Shown piece after piece: positions 10,979-20,885 of a stretch of 64,000 nucleotides of DNA (the first letter of the stretch is position 1; each line of letters starts with the position of its first letter). The notes beneath the pieces are model-generated. The model was given only the letters and a program-made list of their open reading frames with translations, was not told where the DNA came from and ran no database searches. The position numbers and the translations under genes were made by a program. Source of the stretch: Boesenbergia rotunda. Its lineage: Eukaryota; Streptophyta; Magnoliopsida; Zingiberales; Zingiberaceae. The stretch is from NCBI GenBank assembly GCA_024364735.1, contig JAGFNQ010000880.1, positions 386,128 through 450,127 of the forward strand, read 5' to 3'.

Positions 10979-11339
10979 GTACTTTCAAAAGGAAAAGCAA
11001 TTTTTTTTAAATTTTCATTCTTGGTGCAAGTTTTTTTGTCATTTTTTGATGTATGATAAAGGGGGAGAGTGAGCTTAAGTTAGAAATTTTTTTCTCCCAA
11101 AGGAATAGAGAGCTTAAATTAGAAATATTGTCCCAATGGATCAAAGTTTCAATCAAAAATTTTTTTCCAAGGATCAAAATGTAAATCAAAATATTTTTTC
11201 AAAGGATCAAATTTTTTGTTGGTGCAAGAAGCATCAGTGATGTCCTCCTCGAGTGTTTTAATGTTTAACAATATGCTTAAGTTAGTGATACATTGAACAA
11301 GAGAAAGGTAGTCAAGAAAACAGTACCAAAGTGAAGGAA

Positions 11340-11655
11340 AGTCCTAGTTAACCTAGGCAATAAGTCCTGGTTCAAAGAATTTGGGAACTAAGTCCTGATC
11401 ATGGATTGGGCACTAAGTCCTGGCTGCGGGCTGGGCACTGAAGACCTGACCGAGGGATGGGCATGAAGTCCTGATTCGAGGAATTGGGCGATAAGTCCTG
11501 ACATAGGGTTGGGCAATAAGTCTTGGTCGTAGACTGGGCACAAAGTCCTGGTGAGTGAAGCTGGGCAATAAGTCCTAGTCATGGACTGGGCACGAAGTCC
11601 TGGTCGTAAGATTGGGCAAAAGTCCTGGTGAGTGAAGCTGGGCAAAAGTCCAACC
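11340..11655 (+). repeat. AAGTCCTGG minisatellite in LTR C
   Basis: About twelve units of 24-28 bp, pattern 'aagtcctggtc...gggca', run head to tail in the upstream part of the LTR. The frame open across it on the minus strand follows from the repeat and is not a gene. Confidence 0.8.
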
Positions 11656-12085
11656 GGGTGGGCTGGGTGGCAACCTTCTCCTAAGAGGAGTAGGCGAAAG
11701 GCACGTTCCCCGGGATGGGAATAGAGGCATCGGTTCGACCTAGGGTTTCGCGGGAAACCCAAAGTTAGAACCAATCATTAAGGCTAAGGATATATATTTG
11801 TTTGTCTTGAGTTTGTGTATTTTACAGGTACCTAGAATTGGAGGCAAGGCAGGCAAATAAACACAAAAGAGGCTGAAACACAGCTTCTTGGGCGCCCCAT
11901 TGATACAGGCGCCCCCAAGAAGCCAGGTGCCGCCATTAAGTCAGGCGCCTGAATGAATCAAGCACCCCCTTCAACACAGGCACCCAATAAGACAGGTTTT
12001 ATTAACTTCACGAAGTTCATGATTTGGATGGATTTTTGACAGCAATTGAGGCGCCCTAGAGGCTCTAGGGCGCCCGTTAAGAAGC

Positions 12086-12093
12086 TATATAAA
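12086..12093 (+). promoter_or_regulatory. TATA box of LTR C
   Basis: TATATAAA is followed by GGGGTTCGACCCC, matching the arrangement in LTR B. Confidence 0.6.
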
Positions 12094-12585
12094 GGGGTTC
12101 GACCCCTCAACTCAGAACATGAATTTCGAGATCATTCTTCCGAGCGAAAGAAAAGTGCTAGAGACAAAGCCTTACGACCAAGGAGGCTCCAGGAGGAAGT
12201 GCGCGGCACTTCAGAGTTCCAGATCGGCCGAGATTGACGATTCTTTGTTGGTTTGATTTACTTTTCGCATTTAATTTTCTTAATGTTTTTTATTGTAAAT
12301 CGTGCACTGTAAGATGGGTTTCTCCGCCTCCGGAAAGTCTGGAAAGAAGACCATTAGTGGACGGGCGTTTCCCATGGTTAGGCCTTGGACGTACTGACCC
12401 TGGGGGTTGGGAACCAAGTAAAATCTCGTGTGCACTCTGTCGATTATTTTTTTGTTCTGTCTATTTTTCCGCTGTGCTACTAACTCTGAATAGAACGAAC
12501 GATCGAAAGTTTACGACATGATTTCTGAAGAAATTTTTACAAGTCGATATTCACCCCCCCTCTATCGACGGCACCGGTCCCCACA

Positions 12586-12835
12586 ATACCAAATTACACT
12601 ATAACCATTCTAATGGTTTGTCCAAATCCATTTCGGTTGTAAGCCACTACTTATACTTTACAAGGAACTGATAACATGATCTTCTGTATGGCACCACACA
12701 CCGTGTTATCTACAATGTAAGGTAAAGGACAATAACATATATAACAAATATAAAATGCAAACAATGACCATGTGAATCTTATTCCAAAATATAGATGTTC
12801 ATACAAAAACTAGGCTTTTAGTATACATCCTAACA
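12586..12835 (-). repeat. Partial 3' LTR of fragment D
   Basis: The text from 'aaattacactataaccattc' to 'tagtatacatcctaaca' aligns with the right end of the D' LTR (32755-33005). About 1.8 kb of the LTR is missing, expected on the far side of the C/B/A insertion. Confidence 0.8.
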
Positions 12836-12868
12836 ATCTCCCACTTATACTAAAAGACTATGCTGCAA

Positions 12869-13071
12869 TCAAACCGCCATACATCTGATTCCCATCCCCT
12901 CCACATGCCTATCATAAGCTCTCACTGGAAGGGCCTTAGTGAATGGATCAGCCAGGTTAAAGTCTGTTGCAATCTTGGCGACAACAACTTCTCCTCGCTT
13001 TACAATGTCTCGTATCAGGTGGTACTTGCGCTCTATGTGTTTACTTACCTTATGAGCTCGTGGTTCCTTCG
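12869..13071 (-). pseudogene. Copia RNase H C-terminal remnant
   Basis: The frame encodes KHIERKYHLIRDIVKRGEVV followed by IATDFNLADPFTKALP, the diagnostic end of Copia RNase H. It is preceded by EPRAHKVS; beyond that the sequence becomes the LTR of E. The rest of pol is absent. Confidence 0.85.
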
Positions 13072-13789
13072 AGGATGATGACGAGAGAGGAAGAGCTCCC
13101 ACCCTGCAAGATTAACACGAGCGTTAAAGGGAACACGCCGGAGGTTGTCCGGCGGAGCCCACTCTGACGCTCAAGTCAGTGCCTGAGTCTGTTAGATGGA
13201 AGGAAAACAAGGGAAAGTGTAAGTTAGAATGGTCGTAACCCCCTTGCCTAGGGGGTTGGAGTACCTTTAATACCTGAGGCGGCCGTCGCACGTGTCCCCA
13301 TGTTCTTCTCCACGTCCCGTAAATTATCGGTTACTGGATAATCCTTGTAACAGCCATCACAGCCATTAAATCTGGACCGTTCTGATGATTAAGGCTTTAA
13401 TGGCCGCGTATTATGGGTCATGATTATCCGGTAATTATTAGTAATGATTATCCATAGATCCGAAGAAAGGGGACGGTTACTCGAGGTCGAGTGATTCTTG
13501 GGCTCCGCTGCCCCGAGGTGGTCTCGGGGTCCTTTGGCTTGGGGGGGGGGGGGGTCCCAGGCGTTTGCCATCCCGAGGTGACCTCAGGGACCTGATCTCC
13601 CGAGGTGATCTCGGGCGTGTGTCCTCCTTGATCGATCTCGAGAGTATATCTACCCGAGGTGGTCTCGTGAATCCACTTTCCCGAGGGGGTCTCAGGAGTC
13701 AAGGAAAGAGAATCATTGAGGTTCGGTAGATCTTGCCACATAGCTTCTTCAGTCCACGTGTCAGCCATGGGGTGTTCAACCCCATCACA
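13072..13789 (-). repeat. Element E 3' LTR, truncated
   Basis: It matches 36076-36776 almost throughout, including hairpin units of the type CCCGAGGTGATCTCGGG (about 13510-13690). In plus coordinates the first 50 bp are missing and the sequence runs directly into RNase H fragment D. Confidence 0.85.
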
Positions 13790-13802
13790 AGTCCCTCCCT
13801 TC
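13790..13802 (-). other. Element E polypurine tract
   Basis: The minus strand reads GAAGGGAGGGACT immediately before the LTR start TGTGATGGGG. This identifies the 13-kb LTR as the 3' LTR. Confidence 0.75.
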
Positions 13803-14370
13803 ATGTCTAATTGAAGGAAGTGTGGCTGACTGATTAGACTAGTGTTGTAACGGAGAAGCTATGTTATGGTGGGTCTATATATCCTTTACTGCTTCGTTGG
13901 CGACCTGCCGGGTCCGAGGAGTTAGAACATGCATCCCTGGACCCCAGGCAGCTCCTCGAATCCGTCCAACATCTCTATGAGTTTCGAGACAACGCCATGA
14001 CAGATGTCCATGGCCCTTTAAAAGCGCATGGGTCTTTTAATGGTGATAACGTTGTCTAACGAATGTAGCCTCGCCACGTGCTCTGTCATTCTCTGTGCGA
14101 TGATCTCCCGCTGATACGCGCCGCAGGGCCATACGAAGCGACGACCGAAAAGGGTGGTGGCGCCTTGGGATGCCCAATCAGTACCATTGACGTGTTGCTT
14201 CCCCATTGCTCACAGGCGGGCGGCTTCTCACTATAAAAGTGGGTGCAACGGCACCCTTCCACCGTCTTGCCCTATCTGCTTTCTACTTCCTCGTTCACCT
14301 TCTGCTAGTCCGGCCGCCGCATTCACTCTCATCGTAAGTCTTCTTCTCTTTTCTCCTTTCCTTCACCCCT
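13803..14370. other. Noncoding region upstream of the antisense ORF in E
   Basis: No long frame. It holds a plus-strand TATA motif at 14232 (TATAAAAG) and a pyrimidine-rich leader before the ATG at 14371. Confidence 0.5.
14232..14239 (+). promoter_or_regulatory. TATA box upstream of the antisense ORF
   Basis: TATAAAAG lies about 130 bp before the first ATG of the Transposase_28-like ORF. The position fits a separate promoter driving transcription opposite to E's gag. Confidence 0.5.
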
Positions 14371-16526
14371 ATGGGTCCAGTAGAGAAGAAGAAGAAGACC
14401 AGATGTGAGGGCGAAGATTCCTCAATGGAACCAACCTATCACCCGGAGTGGTATGATACCATCTCCTCTAGGGTTATGTTAGAGTACCTCCAGGCCGCCT
14501 ACGAGAGGTATGGTATCCCGGAGGGTTGGGAGGTGAGAGTTCCGACCTTATGTCAATCACCCGTGGAACCTCCTATAAGTTTCTTCACCTTCTTCCTGGG
14601 GCAGGTAGAATTAGGGCTTCATTTCCCTATTCCCCCCTTTTTCATGAGTGTCACCACCTATTTTGACATCCCTCTTCACTAACTGGCTCCAAATGCCTTT
14701 ACCCAGATAGGCGGGGTGTTTGTCCTCTTTAAACTTTTCGACATTCCTTTGACCCCCCAATTTTTCCATTTTTCTTCGCTCTGATTGGCTTGCGAGGGGC
14801 GTTTAGCTTTACAGCCCGCACCGGTCATAAGTTCTTAGGGGGTCTTCCTTCCTCCCACAAGGGATGGAAGGAACATTTTTTCTTTATCCGACTCCCTCAG
14901 CATCCCTTCAGCCCTATCCGCTGGACGGAGAGCCTTCCTCCCATCCTGGACCTCGGAGACTTCCAGCAGGACACAGGATAGCAGAGGGCTAGGGGTATCT
15001 TGGCCGGGATGGAGTTCCACGGCCTCCAGTTGGTACACTTCGAGGAGCTTCTCTACAGGGCTGAACTCAGCCCGAAAATTATCGGACTCAGCCCCAGCCT
15101 CTGTAAGTTCTGCCTTTTGGTAGATATCCTTGTTACTTCTAACTGATGTCCTTCCGTCCTTGTATTTGCAGATGACATAATGGTTTCGCGAGCCATTAAC
15201 CAGCTCCTGAAGTAGGACCAAGCGAACGAGAAGGCCCTAGTTCTTGCCCCAGTTCCTTCTGCCCTGATAGGCATCCTAGCCGAGGGCTCCGAAGAGGTGG
15301 CCCCCCGGTCTAAAGACCAGGGAGCCCAGGACGCACCCGAGGCCCAAGGGGCAACCGAGCGGCCTGCTCAAGCTGAGGGGTATTATCCGCCCTCCCTAGT
15401 CCATGCAGGAGATGGGGAGACCGTACCTGCGCTCCCTGACGAACAGCAACTACCCTCAGCCCCCGAGAAGAAGCAGTGAAAACGGCTGGCCCATAAGCAA
15501 GCTCCCTTGAAGAGGATGAGGAAACTCTCGACCTCGGAGCTTCCATCAGCCGCTGATGAAGAGGACGAGGTGCACTTGTCCAAGAGCATTCGGACGATTC
15601 CCTCCAGTCTTTCTGAGACCTCCACGGACTTGGCGGCTCCTAACCCAGCCATCCCGGCCGACACTCCTGCTACCCAACGGGGCAAGGAGGTGCTGACCGT
15701 CGTGCCTTGCCCACGCCGAAAGACCCCAGCGACGAAAAAGACGGCGGCCAAAGGTTCTCAGTCCCTTCAAATAAAGGGAACTCCCTCCAATATTATTGGC
15801 CCGCATATAGCGTCCGGCTCGGAGGAGGACATCCCCGACCCCAGAAATGTTCCCGGCCCATCAATCCAACCTGCTGACGAACTTCTTCCACCTCCTGCTC
15901 AGCTAAGGAGGTCGGCTGGGTCTACCCGGTATCTGGGCATGCTACACCAGTCTCTGCTGATGGTAATTGCCCTTGAACTTCTCCCCTTTTTGTTTTGTTG
16001 TTAACTGTCCTTCTTTCATATTGCAAGTTGTCTCCAACTGTGCCGCTACGAGCCGCCTGTTGTGCTCCCGAGGGGTTACTGAAGACCTCCTCTAGGGGGT
16101 GGCAGAATCAGAGATGGAGATCGGCCGTGCCCGCGAGGCAGACCTCCAACAGCTGGAGGTCAGCAGGGCCCTAAGGGTGAAGGTCGAGCACTATCTTGAC
16201 ACCCTGCTGGCCTCTGAGGAGACTCTGCATGGTTACCATCTCCGGGAGCGTGTTTGGTCAGAGGAGAACCAGGCCCTCTCTGAGGACCTGCAGAAGCTGT
16301 CCCAGGAGCGGGAGCAACTCCAGACCCAAACGAAGGAGTTGTCTGCCAGCGTCTAGCTCCTAGAGTCCTCAAAGAAGGCTCTAGAGGATGAGAATAAAGA
16401 ACAGGAGTGCCAACTAGCTCTCAAAGAATATAACATAGAGCTAGCGGCCGCCTACACCTCCGACCTCCAGGAGGACGTCACTCGAGCCCAGGCCAAGGCT
16501 TCGGCCACCTCCCAGAAACTCCAGGA
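14371..16526 (+). pseudogene. Extra ORF (Transposase_28 'gypsy-type' family), antisense in element E
   Basis: From ATG 14371 the product starts with a Lys-rich stretch, then SFFTFFLGQVELGLHFPIPP, FFMSVTTYFDIPLH and, after a stop at 14682 and a frame change, GGLPSSHKGWKEHFFFI. This is the pattern of the plant Transposase_28 family (PF04195), known as an accessory ORF of Tat-type Gypsy elements. GT-AG introns are likely at about 15103-15171 (gtaagt...tttgcag) and from about 15970. A Pro/Ala-rich linker (15297-16004) and a Glu/Gln/Leu-rich coiled coil (16099-16526) follow. The coiled coil is cut by LTR G at 16527. Function of the family is unknown; this copy is broken. Confidence 0.75.
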
Positions 16527-17540
16527 TGTTGGAACTCGGATGGCTAGAGAGGGGGGGGTGAATATAGCCAATCACTTGAACTTTAGCTCTTATCAAAATT
16601 CTGCACTTAAACCGTTTAGTAGCACAGCGGAAAGAATAGAAACAGAGTATGTAGAAAATCAAAACCCTAAACTATGAGCAAACACAAGAACGCTAACAAG
16701 AGGATTTATAAGGTTCGGGGATAACTTGCCCCTACTCCTTGGCATGCCCATAAGGTGGGCGATCCCTTGATCGTCAGCAGATCAAGCCCCGGAAGATCCG
16801 GATAGAAAGCAACCTCCTTCTCGGTGGAGTAACCTCTCCACAGTATTTCAATCACAGATATAGTTTTAAGCACAATGAAACACAAGAAAGATCTTACTTA
16901 GCACTTAGCAAAGACAAGAACACAGCAAGCTTCTTCCAAGCTCCACCCAACGACGATCTCACGCAAGAACCCTTTCTTCGTGTCTTCTCGCTGTTGGACT
17001 CAAAGCCTCTTGTTCCTTCCTCCAAGTGCTCAAGCAAGGGATGGTTGCTTCAAGGATCACAGTAGCTTTCTCAAGAGAGGATGATCAACTAGGAGCACAA
17101 GCACGCAGCAAGAAATCGCAACTCAAAACCAAGGCAACAACAACTCCTTCTTGCTCTACTCCACACCGCTCCTTTTGTTTCCCTCTTGAACGCCAGGTGA
17201 CAACATCTCACTGCAGCATCCAGTTGCTCACCTGCAACCACCAGCCACCACTGAGCTCTTCTGGACACCCTGAGCTTCCCTCAGACTAGCCCCAGTCAGC
17301 AGCTCCAGCTAGCGCCAGTGCCCGTTGCAACCTGAGATGGAAAAACAGACTAACCTGCTCCAAGGAAATGCCTCCATTGACTCTCCTTAAGTGTTTGAAT
17401 CCTTCCTTGTCACCTGCAGCTCAATAAGAGTGTTAGCACAGCATATCAAGCAGAAAATCGTGTATCAGATGTTAAGCGCAGAGAATCGGATACGTTCAGA
17501 CGCGATCAGAGCGTCTGACAGTGTATTTTGAATTAAAGTG

Positions 17541-18095
17541 ATTGGTCACCGGACCGATCCAGGGCTCGTGGGTCGGTCACCAGACCGATCCACCGCTTTG
17601 CTGGGACTCCCAGCTCTCGCGGCGACACAAGCCTGATCGGTCACCAGACCGATCAGAGTGAACCCTGATCGGTCACCAGACCGATCAGGACTGACACTGT
17701 CTGATCAGGCTGAAGCCTAATCGGTCCACGTCTGAGTGAACAGTAACCGCGGAAATCAAATCCTAAGTCTTTGATCGGTCACCGGACCATTCACGAACTG
17801 ATCAGCGGGAGAATTCAACTCACTGTGGGCTCCCTGATCGGTCACCAGACCGATCAGGAGCAAGGCAGTGAGGAAGCTGCCTGCTCCCTGATCGGTCTCC
17901 GGACCGATCAGGAGCCAACCAATGAGGCAACGACCTGCTCCCTGATCGATCACCAGACCGATCAGGAGCCACACAGTAGGTTCCCAACCTCACTATGCGC
18001 TCCCTGATCGGTCACCAGACCGATCAGTCATTGCTGGATCGGTCACCCACGAAGGAGCAACGTGCCAACTTCCCTGATCGGTCACCGGACCGATC
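17541..18095. repeat. Array of GATCGGTC-N4-GACCGATC palindromes in LTR G
   Basis: About eleven copies of the 20-nt inverted repeat GATCGGTC-acca-GACCGATC or close variants occur (for example 17638, 17667, 17838, 17890, 18006, 18076), spaced 29-65 bp. Most are perfect 8-bp stems around a 4-nt centre. The spacers between them are not conserved. Confidence 0.85.
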
Positions 18096-18540
18096 CAGGG
18101 ACTTAAACCTAGCCCTCCAAGCTAGGATTTCATCCACCTTAGCCCTCCAAGCTAAGGATTTTTCACCTAACCCTCCAAGTTGGGAATTTTTACCTAACCC
18201 TCCAAGTTAGGACTTTTCACCTAGCCCTCCAAGCTAGGATTTTTCACCTAACTCTTCCGAATTAGGACATTTCCAGACCTAGCCCTCCAAGCTAGGACCT
18301 GACCCTCCAAGCCAGGACATTTTCACCTAACCCTCCAAGTTGCGACTTTTCACCTAACCCTCCAAGTTGGGACTTTTCACCTAGCCCTCTAAGCTAGGAA
18401 TTTTCACCCAACCCTTCCGAATTAGGACTTTCAACACCTAGCCCTCCAAGCTAGGATTTTCCACACCTAACCCTCCAGGTTAGGATTTCCCAACACCTAG
18501 CCCTCCAAGCTAGGATTTTCAACCTAAACTAAAATCGGTG
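18096..18540. repeat. Tandem CCTAGC-cctccaa-GCTAGG hairpin array in LTR G
   Basis: About fifteen units of 24-31 bp, alternating CTAGCCCTCCAAGCTAG and CTAACCCTCCAAGTTAG. Changes in one arm are matched in the other (C-G to A-T), so each unit keeps a 5-6 bp stem. Confidence 0.85.
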
Positions 18541-18580
18541 TCAACACCAAAACACCAATCAGGGTTAGACTGCATCAACA

Positions 18581-18595
18581 ATCTCCCCCTTTTTG
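18581..18595 (-). other. Element G polypurine tract
   Basis: The minus strand reads AAAAAGGGGGAGAT directly before the LTR start TGTTGATGCAG, a classic Copia tract. Confidence 0.9.
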
Positions 18596-19197
18596 TTGTT
18601 TGACAACCCGATTTTAAGTTTAGGGATTCCTAATCAATTTTCTCAAATTCAGAATCATAGGGGAATCAGGATCCTCCCCCTACAACATAATCATCCTAAA
18701 CATAACCAACCACACTCTCCCCCTTTCTCGAACACCGAAAAGGGTCTAGAGGAGCTGTTAAGTTTAACCATACTCCCCTTCAACCCTAGGGGTTTCCCAA
18801 AACAACAAGGATATGAATGAATAATTTTGACAAACATATGAATACATATGACAAAGATAAGGCATGGCAAAACAGGCATATGTATCATACTGGCAAGGCA
18901 TCATATGCAAAATCATAAGCATGCATAATAATATAGAATGAGGCATACAAGCTGATAGTAATCATGTGAACACATATAAGCCAACATCCTAAACATGATA
19001 AGGCAAATAGAAAATACATGCAAAATATCAGATGCATCATTAAAATCTAGTCATAATCAAGTGCATAAACAACAATCCAGACAAACAAGTAGATGCATAC
19101 CCACACATCAAAGTCAACATCATGCCTTAACAGGCAAATAGTCTGGACGGACAGATCCGTCAAATAGTCAGAAATCACCAAACAGGAGTAGAGACAA
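18596..19197 (-). other. Noncoding stretch between the extra ORF and the PPT of G
   Basis: AT-rich sequence with many CATATG/CATGCAT words. No coding signal on either strand. Confidence 0.6.
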
Positions 19198-20885
19198 TCA
19201 ATCATCAACAGGGGGGTCAACATGCATAGGATCATCCCTCATGTCATCGTCAGCAGCAAACGATCCAGATGCAGCACTGGCACAGGGTGCACCTCCAGGA
19301 AATGTGTGGCGATGCCACTCATCGTACCATGTCTGCTGTAAGGTGCGGGTCCCAGAGACGTCGGTCTCGATCGCTGTCAGTCTGCGATTGATAGATCGGA
19401 ACTGTGATCGGACCTCCTCGCGATGGATCTCTCGCAAATGGAAATCATGCTGGATGGTCTGATCCAGCACTGACAGCTGCCAGCGCAGATTTGGCTCGGG
19501 CTCATCGTAGTAATCAGCAGTAGCAGTAGCAGGAGCCTCATGAGGTGCAGCAGCATCGGCTGGCGGCTGAAAATATGGTCCTCCCCCAGGTAGGTCACCA
19601 AGTCCTCTCCCATCCTTCCAAACCAAGGCCCGATCATGCTCTCGAATAATGATGCCGGACTTGGCAATTGCCCGCCGCCCAAGCCAACAATCCTGTCGGA
19701 CCATAGGCACTGTCCTGCCTTTGGTGACATCAACACCTACTGACATAAGCCAATCGGTGATCACATGACCAAATGGCATGTAGACTGTACGGCGGCTCTG
19801 CTCTCTATAAGACAGAATGGACTGAAAAATACTTTCCATGATATCAAAATCCATTTGGCGGTGCATGCCGTAGAGCATAAGGCAATGATAGGGTCGGATC
19901 TCAGTTAAAGGTTTGGAAGTGATTGGTAGAATACAGTTTGTGATAATCTTGAACAAGATGTAATCAGTGGGAGAGAGACGAAGTGCTGCAAAGGTAGGAA
20001 AATCAGGACCCAACTCATCGAGACCGGCCGGGCGGGGATGACCAAAGAAGTGCTGATAGATACCATCAGGAGTAACATCCGCAAAAGGGGCCAATAGCGG
20101 GTCAGGAAGCTCGGGATAGATCTAATACAGGTTGGGTGATCATCGACCACCCAGATACTCTGCTAGAATCTCGTAAGAGAAATCAAGGTTCCTCTTGGCG
20201 ACTCGAGTAGTGAACTCGAAGCCCCCCTGAGGACCTTGCTGGAGATTGTTGTAAAATTCGGAGACAAGGTCGTAATTGATGGTCCGCTCTAAGAAAAGAA
20301 GGAAGCCCAAGTTGTAAAATGTGACTATCTCAATGATAGAGGGGCAGTGCTCGGTCAGAAATGGAACATCAATCGAACGACAGGATAGCAATTTAAAGGT
20401 TCTGGACTGGAATGCCTGCTCACAGGCAGCATTAGGAAAGCGAGAACTGGAGGAAGGCCGAGGCCTTCGGGAGGGCACAGATGAAGAAGGGGCTTTGCCC
20501 TTCGAGCTGCCCTCTACGTGTTCCTTTCCCTTAGATGATTTTCTAAAGATTAGAATTTAAGAATTGATCATGCACATAGTTTAAGTCAATTGAGCAAGAG
20601 TGAATTGATCATATGAACATGGATTAATCAAGACACAATAATCAAAAGATCACAAGGTGAAATTGATCATAAAAACATAGTTTAATCCATGACACAAAAT
20701 TCAATCATAGGAGAAATAATCAAGTAAGTATAAGGTAGATTTGATCAAAGGTAGGACATGGCAAAGATGGGTCACGGCCAAAGCAGGAGGTCACGACACA
20801 ATACCAAAACATGGTTAGCCCCAAATACACAATCCATGAACTGATCCAAAAAGAAATTAACCAAAAATGCTTACTTAGGTGCCAT
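19198..20885 (-). pseudogene. Env-position extra ORF of element G, spliced, two in-frame stops
   Basis: A frame of about 450 codons lies between RNase H and the 3' LTR, where SIRE-type elements carry an env-like gene. The main exon (20542-19198) has no usable ATG. A GT-AG intron (20543-20874) would join it in phase to a short exon whose ATG is at 20885. The N-terminal half shows LVSEFYNNLQ and LDFSYEILAEYLGG, resembling the plant 'putative transposon protein' domain (PF20167-like). The C-terminal third is an Arg/Glu-rich coiled coil with an acidic tail. Two in-frame stops (TGA 20142-20140, TAG 20124-20122) break it. No signal peptide or membrane span is visible, so a real envelope function is doubtful. 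Confidence 0.65.
20543..20874 (-). other. Predicted intron of the env-position ORF (332 nt)
   Basis: On the minus strand the 5' site reads CCTAA/GTAAGC and the 3' site CTAATCTTTAG/A. Joining them keeps the reading frame from ATG 20885 into the main exon. Confidence 0.55.

Larger units (their letters stand above)
8575..11216 (+). other. Noncoding interior of element C with repeated polypurine modules
   Basis: After the spacer-like segment (about 8760-9110) the sequence is AT-rich. Modules built from 'aaccctaaagac..a..aggaag' and 'aaggactcctaggatgtgtcaaatttagggggag' recur near 9480-9540, 9740-9815, 9885-9960 and 10145-10215. Words such as 'tttttcaaagta' repeat at 10260-10400. A further polypurine run (AAAGGGGGAGAG) lies at about 11054. 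No protein-coding signal was seen. Confidence 0.6.
8575..12585 (+). mobile_element. Element C: SIRE-like Copia relative, 3' part, apparently noncoding
   Basis: The plus orientation is inferred from the gag-pro spacer similarity to B (8800-9080) and from an LTR at 11217-12585 whose TATA region and end resemble LTR B. Nothing in 8575-11216 encodes recognisable pol, so the visible part looks like a deleted or non-autonomous derivative. Its right end abuts a Copia LTR fragment (D) at 12586. Confidence 0.6.
11217..12585 (+). repeat. Element C LTR (about 1369 bp)
   Basis: It starts TGTTGGTGCAAG and ends CGGTCCCCACA. It contains an AAGTCC minisatellite, GGCGCC words, a TATA box at 12086 and an end 'attcaccccccctctatcg' shared with LTR B. 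The right boundary is supported by the start of Copia LTR D at 12586. The left boundary is less certain because a better polypurine run lies 150 bp upstream. Confidence 0.6.
12586..13071 (-). mobile_element. Fragment D: Copia 3' end (RNase H tail, PPT, part of 3' LTR)
   Basis: Minus-strand order: RNase H C-terminus (13071-12869), polypurine tract AAGTGGGAGAT (12846-12836), then LTR sequence 12835-12586. The LTR part matches 32755-33005 of element D', so D and D' are one family. Its other side is cut by the insertion of C at 12585. The RNase H side joins the truncated LTR of E. Confidence 0.8.
16527..18580 (-). repeat. Element G 3' LTR (2054 bp)
   Basis: It runs from TGTTGGAACTCGG to GACTGCATCAACA. 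The first kilobase matches 26965-27986. The second half is made of two arrays: GATCGGTC palindromes (17541-18095) and CCTAGC/CCTAAC hairpins (18096-18540). A TATA-like TATAAAT lies on the minus strand near 16705. Confidence 0.9.

Noticed and set aside
17026..17289. 87-codon plus-strand frame, repeated as 144 codons at 27483
   Set aside because: It lies in the LTR of G; both copies are LTR sequence with no known domain.
17541..18540. CRISPR-like array of repeats and spacers
   Set aside because: The repeats are palindromic and uneven in spacing, lie in a plant LTR, and there are no cas genes; they are minisatellite or hairpin arrays.
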